Shown here: positions 1 through 6,300 of the stretch, in pieces | Layout: the number at the start of each line of letters is the position of its first letter | How positions within the stretch are numbered: position 1 is the first letter of the stretch | NCBI GenBank assembly: GCA_034096865.1 | Contig: JAWQFJ010012261.1 | Span: 47,501-57,500 of the forward strand | Direction: 5' to 3' | DNA: 10,000 nt | DNA from: Theodoxus fluviatilis | Taxonomy: Eukaryota > Mollusca > Gastropoda > Cycloneritida > Neritidae | Notes under the pieces: generated by a model | Databases searched by the model: none | Told to the model about the DNA's origin: nothing | Seen by the model: only the letters and a program-made list of their open reading frames with translations | Position numbers and translations under genes: made by a program

Positions 1-193
1 ATGTCTTTGTGACTACAGACAATTTCTGCAACTTCTGTGCAAGTAAAGAAAAGAAGCCTTCAAGTATTGTATGTTGATATAGACACCTTGATTTCCAATG
101 TGGTTTTATGGAAGATTTTAGATTGCCATGTGTAGCACTGTTGCCATGGAGACTCTCTAGAACATGTTATGACATTGCTAGTTATGGTTGCAG
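1..193 (+). other. Intronic sequence upstream of CHTF18 exon a
   Basis: This is AT-rich DNA with stops in all + frames. It is presumed to be the 3' part of a CHTF18 intron whose upstream exon is outside the window. I see no exon, promoter or recognisable repeat in it. Confidence 0.5.
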
Positions 194-318
194 TGATCAG
201 GCCAGTGGAGACCAAGGTGTACCGCTACAAACCTCAGGTCCACAGCATCTCTGTCACCAGCACTGAGGGGGACCGATTCTACCTGAAGCTGAAGGATGAA
301 CAACAGATGGAGCAGCAG
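194..318 (+). CDS. CHTF18: CHTF18 exon a: N-terminal region before the AAA+ core
   Basis: The frame reads [14 protein letters not shown], then [18 protein letters not shown], ending MEQQ. The GDRFYLKL stretch resembles a short conserved block (GDRVYM-like) ahead of the ATPase in vertebrate CTF18, recalled from memory. The donor cag|gtgagt at 319 is strong and leaves phase 0. The acceptor is less certain: AG at 192-193 follows ttatggttgc, and AG at 199-200 is the alternative. An ATG at 184 is in frame, but the family has a long N-terminal region, so I read this as an internal exon, not the start. Confidence 0.75.
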
Positions 319-3300
319 GTGAGTTTCTAGATGTGTGTTGGTTTTGCAGGGAGACTTTTTGCCTTAGTTGAATTATTGAAGAACCTGTTTTAATTGAGTT
401 GGTATATTTCACTTTGCAGCAAATTCAGTATCAAACTGTGAACATGTATGTGACAAAAGTTGAGGGGATGAACTGAAAGAATTCAATTTTATCAGCAGTG
501 TCCAGTGATTAGAAGACTTACCCCTTATCACTTTCGCTTAGCATCAGCAGCATTTGAAGCTGCGGGGATCTAACAGTTGGACCTTTGGGTAGATACTCAT
601 GTAGCATTTCCCCACCTAGGAGTAAAACTGGATACCTGTGAGGGCAGTGAACGAGCATCAGGTGGGAATACTTCCCATGGAGTGGAGATGGTATTGATAA
701 CTATGTGTGTCCTATCTGTCTGTCACTGTTGTCATCATTAGATGCCAGTGAAGGAGGGTCAAGTTTGAGATCAGAAATAAATGATAAATTGCTAGATGAA
801 ACCATTGTCTTTATCTTGAACAGAATACAAATTGGTCCCAGTATATAATCCTCGGACAACACACATATATATTCATTGAATCAGAGAACACAGTTGCATT
901 TGACTGACATGTCTTATCACACTTCTTGCAGATCTCCAACATGGGTAAACACTTCAGAGGACAGAGCTTGCTGGATGTTCCTTACTATGAGCTGCGGCAG
1001 CAGGCAGAGGATGAGGTGAGCAGGCTGAGGGTGACCCAATGCTGAAATGGAAGGAAAAGAGAGTGAGAAGATTGTGTATGTGTGTTTGTGTGTGTGTGTG
1101 TGTGTGTTATGTGGTGTGTGTTTTTGTGTGTGTTTTGTGTGTGTGTGTGTGTGTATCTGTGTGTGCGTGTGTGTATGTGTGTGCAAAAAGAAGGAAAGCA
1201 GCTTATTTCATGTATTTGTTGGTCTGTGAACTTGGATGTTAATGACAAATATCTGCTTTTACCTTTAGAGATAATGAAATAGTGTATTTTGTTTTCTATC
1301 ACTCACCCCTGTGGGTTGGGGGTGAGAATAGACCCACTGCGTCTCCCTATGTGATTTGTAAGAGGCAAAAAACTAGGGACGTCGTGGCTTTAGTTGTGCT
1401 TACTCTAAACTATTCTGGTGATTTTCGTGCTCATTGGCCTTATATAGCCTACAAAGGTTGATACTGATAGGCCACACAAATCCCATTCATCCATTCTATT
1501 CTATCACTCAGTAATGAGCAATAGCCCTAGTGAAATGAGCTTTGAGCAAGCTTTGACACTTTAACCTGATGACACAGATGCTATGTTGCAATCTATGTGT
1601 CAAGAAAAACTTTTCTTGTTGATAGAAACCATGTAGTTTGTTGAAAATGATACCATGTGTTGAAAATCATAGACTGTAGAAGTGTGAGGAGAAACTCATA
1701 GAATAATCTAGGTTTGAATTTTTTTGTTTAGAAAGGATAGCAAAGGAATCACTGTGATGTGTCACGCAAAGTGTTCAAGACTGTTTAATACAAGATTTGT
1801 TCACCACATTGCCAGTGACAACGCAGATCTTTCTTGCTACAACTGTCCGCTGTGTTGCAGATGGCCAGACGACTGCTGCAGGAGGCACACCTACTCTCAG
1901 AAGAGAGACGAAGGTAATGCACTGCCACCTGTAACCTGGGAAGGAATGAGCCCCAACAATTGTCCCATGGCCAATACCTGAAATTAATTACCTTTGTGGT
2001 GGCGATGGTGGTGGGTGGGTGGTGGGTGGGTAGGTGGTGGAGGAAAAGGAGGAGGTGGTGGTGGTGGTGCTGGTAGTGGTGGTGGTGAAGGTGGTGGTGG
2101 TTGTGGTGATGGCTGTGGTGATGGATGTGGTGATGGCTGTGGTGATGGCTGTGGTGATGGTTGTGGTGTTGGCTGTGGTGATGGCTGTGGTGATGGCTGT
2201 GGTGATGGCTGTGGTGATGGCTGTGGTGGTGGTGGTGAAGATGGTAGTGTTGGCGATGGTACTTGTAGTAGTGGTGGTGGCAGTGGCACTGGCAGTGGTG
2301 GTGGTGGTACTCTCAATGCATGAACAAATCAGTCAGATCTGCCGCTCCTGCAACTTCCAACTGAGAAAGATCTCCTCTGTCCGTAGCTTTCTCACACAAG
2401 AGGCTGTCATTCAGCTTGTCACTTCCCTCATTCTAAGCCGTCTCGACTACTGCAACTCCCTGCTTGCAGGACTACCATCCAAACAAATCTCTCGCCTTCA
2501 GCGGGTTCAAAACAACGCTGCCCGTCTCATCTTCAGAAAATCCAAGAGAACACATGTTACCCCTCTTTTCATAAAACTCCACTGGCTTCCTGTTGAGTAC
2601 AGGATCCAGTACAAACTCGCCACTCTCGCCTTCCGTTGCTTTGATGGAACTCTGCCGCCCTATCTCTCATCTCTTCTTCAGATCTACCAACCCTCTCGCT
2701 CTCTCCGCTCAGGCTCAGAAAAACTTCTCTGCAAACCTAAAACCACCACCAAATCCTTTGGCCAGAGATCCTTTCACTTTCAAGCACCTTCTGTCTGGAA
2801 TGCTCTATGTCATCTCTCCGTGGCATCACTTCTCTTCCTTCCTTCAAATCTAACCTCAAGACCCATTTTTTCCGTAAAGCTTTTTCTGTGTAGTGCCCCT
2901 AGGGCCTGACTGCTTCCTGAGAACCGTTAGTGCATTGTACATATCTGTATAACCTGTTTGTTTTGTTTTGTTTTTTTTTCGTCTGTATGAATGTTGACTG
3001 AATGTCTGGTTTGTGTTGCTGTGTTCTTTTATATCATCTGCTTTTCATCTTTGTTTCTCTTACCTTGATGTATATTACTTTCATTTACATTCCTATTGTG
3101 TTTTTTTTAATTTCTATTTTCTTTTCTTCTTTTTTTTTAAGGCGCTTTGAGTCTCACTGTGTGGGAGTATTGCGCGGTATAAAAGTGATATATTATTATT
3201 ATTATTGTAAGAAGGTGAGAATATGCGAGACTTGTCCAGATCGCTGCAGCTCTCTCGTTTCCATATTTGTGTGTGGGCATCGTAACTGCAGGGATACGTG

Positions 3301-6300
3301 AGGCGTGTACACTGTGGCTGCTGTAGAGATATATGATCACGCCGACTGCCTTCCCATGTGTCGTTTCCTCAAGCATTTGTGTGCGTGTTTGAGATCACAC
3401 CAAATTTTAGAGTTTATGCATTTAATGTATCATGCACTGTTTGTAGTATTGAATAGGAACGTAGTGTTTATCATTATCAACCATCCCATATATGGCAACC
3501 CGCACTCCGTGAGTTGTAAACAATAATATTAATGGAAAATGATGAATAAGTGTCTGATTCAATTGGCGCTTTAAATACTTCACTTGCCATTCATTTGTCT
3601 ACAAACCACTTTTGGAATTCATTCATTGACGCAGGTTGTGCTTTGATTAACGCACTTTCCAACGGAGTGGAGTTTGCCATATGTGATTGTTGATTTGGGC
3701 TGCAAATAGTTGTTAGAAGCTGTCATGTTAACACAATTTCGTGTCCACTGGAAATCTCGTTACCATGTTCTGCTTAGAGATTTAGCCCGCCTTCGCTCCG
3801 GCCCGCGTGATGGCTATATGAAGCCTGTGTGTAACAGGGCCAGAGAGATCGGCCAGAGAGTTCGGCCAGAGCAGGAGGCTATGTACTGCACTGTTGCTAT
3901 AAATAAAGAAGGTGAAATGCGAAACCAAGCCTTGCTTGTCTGCTGATACCTTGGAGGGAGCGAAGGGAGACGAGGCACACTGCCTCTAGACTTCCTGCCT
4001 GCATGCCCAGCTCGACCACACACGCCCTCATGCTTTTTGGCGTGAAAGGAGCTCGGGGTTGGTCCTGCGCCATGGGGTAGAGAGAATTCCAAACGCCTCT
4101 CTATAGCCCACCCTGCGCCTAGGCCCACACACCAAACTGGAGCCCCCCTGTCTACATTATTATTAGTGGTGGTGGTGGATGGTGGTGGTGGCAGCTGTGC
4201 TGGTGGTGATGGTGGTAAAGGTGGTGGTGGTACTGGCGATGGTGGTGGTGGTGGTGGTGGTGGTGGTGGTGGCAGCCATGGTGGTGGCGAAGGTGATAGT
4301 GGTGATGGTGGTGGATGATGGTACCTGTGATGAAGGTGAAGGTGGTGGTGAAGTTGCTTTTGATGATTTATTAAGTTGCCAGAAGGACAGAAGGCTGTTG
4401 CTGGTATTTGATATCAGGTTAATGGAAACTGAAAGGTTTCACTTGACAGTTTTGCTAGGAATGTCTTGATGTTATGAATATGATATGATTTTTTTAAAGC
4501 AACTGCAGATCTCTTCTAAGAAATTAATTTGATTTATTATTTCCGGCCACTGTTAGCACCTGACTCAATGGAGGCTTTTTTGCCCGTCTGTCTAACTGAC
4601 CATTCCATACAGAGTTTCCACAGAAGTGTTACTGCACCATTTCATCTTGGCTCTAAGGCAGCTGATGCCATGTGTGTCTTTGATGAGATGTTTCCACTGT
4701 CATTGCAGGTCTGCTGAGTTGCTGTCTGGTCCTGATGCTGAGACAGAGCAGCGCTACCTGTGGGTGGAGCGTTATTCTCCTCACCACTACACAGATCTTC
4801 TGAGTGATGAGGTACAGTTTCCTCTTGCAGCACTCTTTCTGGCTGCTCACTTGTGTGTACACTTTCCCTGCACTGCTCTGTCCGTTTTATTTTGACCGTT
4901 TCCTCGACTTCTACGGTGGATATTTTTCTTTACCTAGAGCTCCTTTATCGGTGACCAATGAATAATGCTTCATATGTCAAATGTTGTGAATGCATGTTGA
5001 TAATTATTTGCAGAGTAGCAACTGACTGATCTGAGGGTACATGTAAAGTTGTTTCTGCTTTGAAAAAGAATAGAAACATAGTGTCACATACATGTAGATG
5101 AAAGAGTAGGTTGCTCAGGAAATGAATTTTGGAGGTTCTTCTTCTACCTACAAAGTTTCTTAACTTCAAAATTCAATGCCAACAATTTTTTTGGGGGGGG
5201 TCTTGAGCACAGCATTGCCAAATCTTCCATAATCAGATGAGCGAGAGAAAGGAAAAAGCTACACATGCTACAAACTTTACTCTGCACGTTTATGTAGTCT
5301 GGTTGCATAAGAAGGAACTTCCCCCCCCCCCCCTCCCCCCATGGCATTTGCTAATACACGTCAGAAATGTTTTTCCTGTACGGTTCCCAGGGCATAAACC
5401 GCACACTGCTGCACTGGCTGAAGCTGTGGGACTACGTGGTCTTCAGCAAGGACGTGCCCAAGGTGAAGGGCAAGGGCAAGATCAAGAAGTGGGACAAGTT
5501 CCAAAAGAAGAACCAGGAGGTGCTGGATGAGCTGGACAAGCTGCGCAGGCCACAGCAGAAGGTGGGAGATGCCAGCACCCATGGCCACATTAAGGCACAG
5601 CCTCTATAGCCTGGTTCTCTCTGCTGGTCTGCACACTGCATTATTTTGCCTCTATGACTAAGTGTGACTATTTGTGTGATTCTTAGGCGGGTTTCCCCAG
5701 ACTATGGATATGCAATCCAAAGCAATCCAAAGCAATCCATAGCAATCCATAGCAATCCAAAGCAATCCAAAGCAATCCATAGCAATCCAAAGCAGTCCAA
5801 AAGGCATTTCTGGTCTTTTTCAAAGAAATCCCTGCAATTGTAAGAAACTTTCTGTCAGTCAGTTCTTGTAATAAATCCATTTTCAAAACCAGACGCTGCT
5901 TTTTGTCCCAAATTTGATTCTGACTCCTGTATGATTACAGCGATCATTAAAGAATAATAGCAGAAACACACTTTGAATTCCTTGAAAAATCATCTCCATA
6001 GTCTGGGAAACCCATTTCCTATGTCTGTAACAAGTTTGACTTGCAGCTGGAGTCACTCAATGCCCATTCTGTGAACCCGAGACAGTAGTGACTCTGGCGC
6101 ATTTCACAGTGAATGCATAATAGACTTGACCCTTCACATTAAAGCATTGTGCCAAAAATAGCTCGTTCTGGATACAATTTTTTCCACTTTTTACAGAAAT
6201 CATTCAGATGTTAAAACTTGTTTCCATTTCAACACAAACATTAAAATTTATCGAATAAACGCTTGTTTATTGCCTCAACAAAAGTAAGTTATGAGTTTTG

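Larger units (their letters stand above)
1016..1860 (+). other. CHTF18 intron 2 (845 bp, phase 0)
   Basis: It runs from gtgagc to ttgcag. It contains the TG array at 1073-1184 and a stem-loop SINE-like core at 1300-1385. The rest, about 1390-1850, is AT-rich with no recognisable feature. Confidence 0.85.
2307..3206 (+). mobile_element. 5'-truncated non-LTR retrotransposon (CR1/L2/Jockey-type LINE), 3' end
   Basis: This is the 3' end of a LINE: the C-terminal part of the reverse transcriptase ORF (2307-2893), a 3' UTR with T-rich runs, then a terminal block with ggcgctttgagtctcac at 3141, gcgcggtataaaagtg, and a (ATT)n tail at 3190-3206. The gcgctttgag...gcgc.tataa + ATT ending is typical of CR1/L2-like elements in invertebrates, as known to me. 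The 5' end, with the palm domain and endonuclease, is missing, and the fragment begins directly in GGT repeats. It lies in the same orientation as CHTF18. Confidence 0.85.
1914..4708 (+). other. CHTF18 intron 3 (2,795 bp, phase 2)
   Basis: This is the largest intron in the window, inflated by repeats. In order: GGT array 1 (1993-2306), LINE fragment (2307-3206), AT-rich anonymous DNA (3207-3710), GC-richer LTR-like segment (about 3711-4156), GGT array 2 (4166-4357), anonymous DNA (4358-4708). Boundaries are gtaatg and cattgcag. Confidence 0.85.

Noticed and set aside
184..318. ATG at 184 as the CHTF18 start codon
   Set aside because: It is in frame, but the family has a long N-terminal region and there is a plausible acceptor at 192-193, so an internal exon is more likely.
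917..1302. Thr-His-rich minus-strand frames over the TG array
   Set aside because: Microsatellite translation that overlaps CHTF18 exon b on the other strand.
1984..2323. Gly-rich (+) and Pro-rich (-) open frames of about 110 residues
   Set aside because: They are produced by the GGT array and are open in several frames because the repeat lacks stop triplets.
3710..4128. Open frames of 78 and 104 residues in the LTR-like segment
   Set aside because: They overlap on opposite strands and have no recognisable motifs or splice context.
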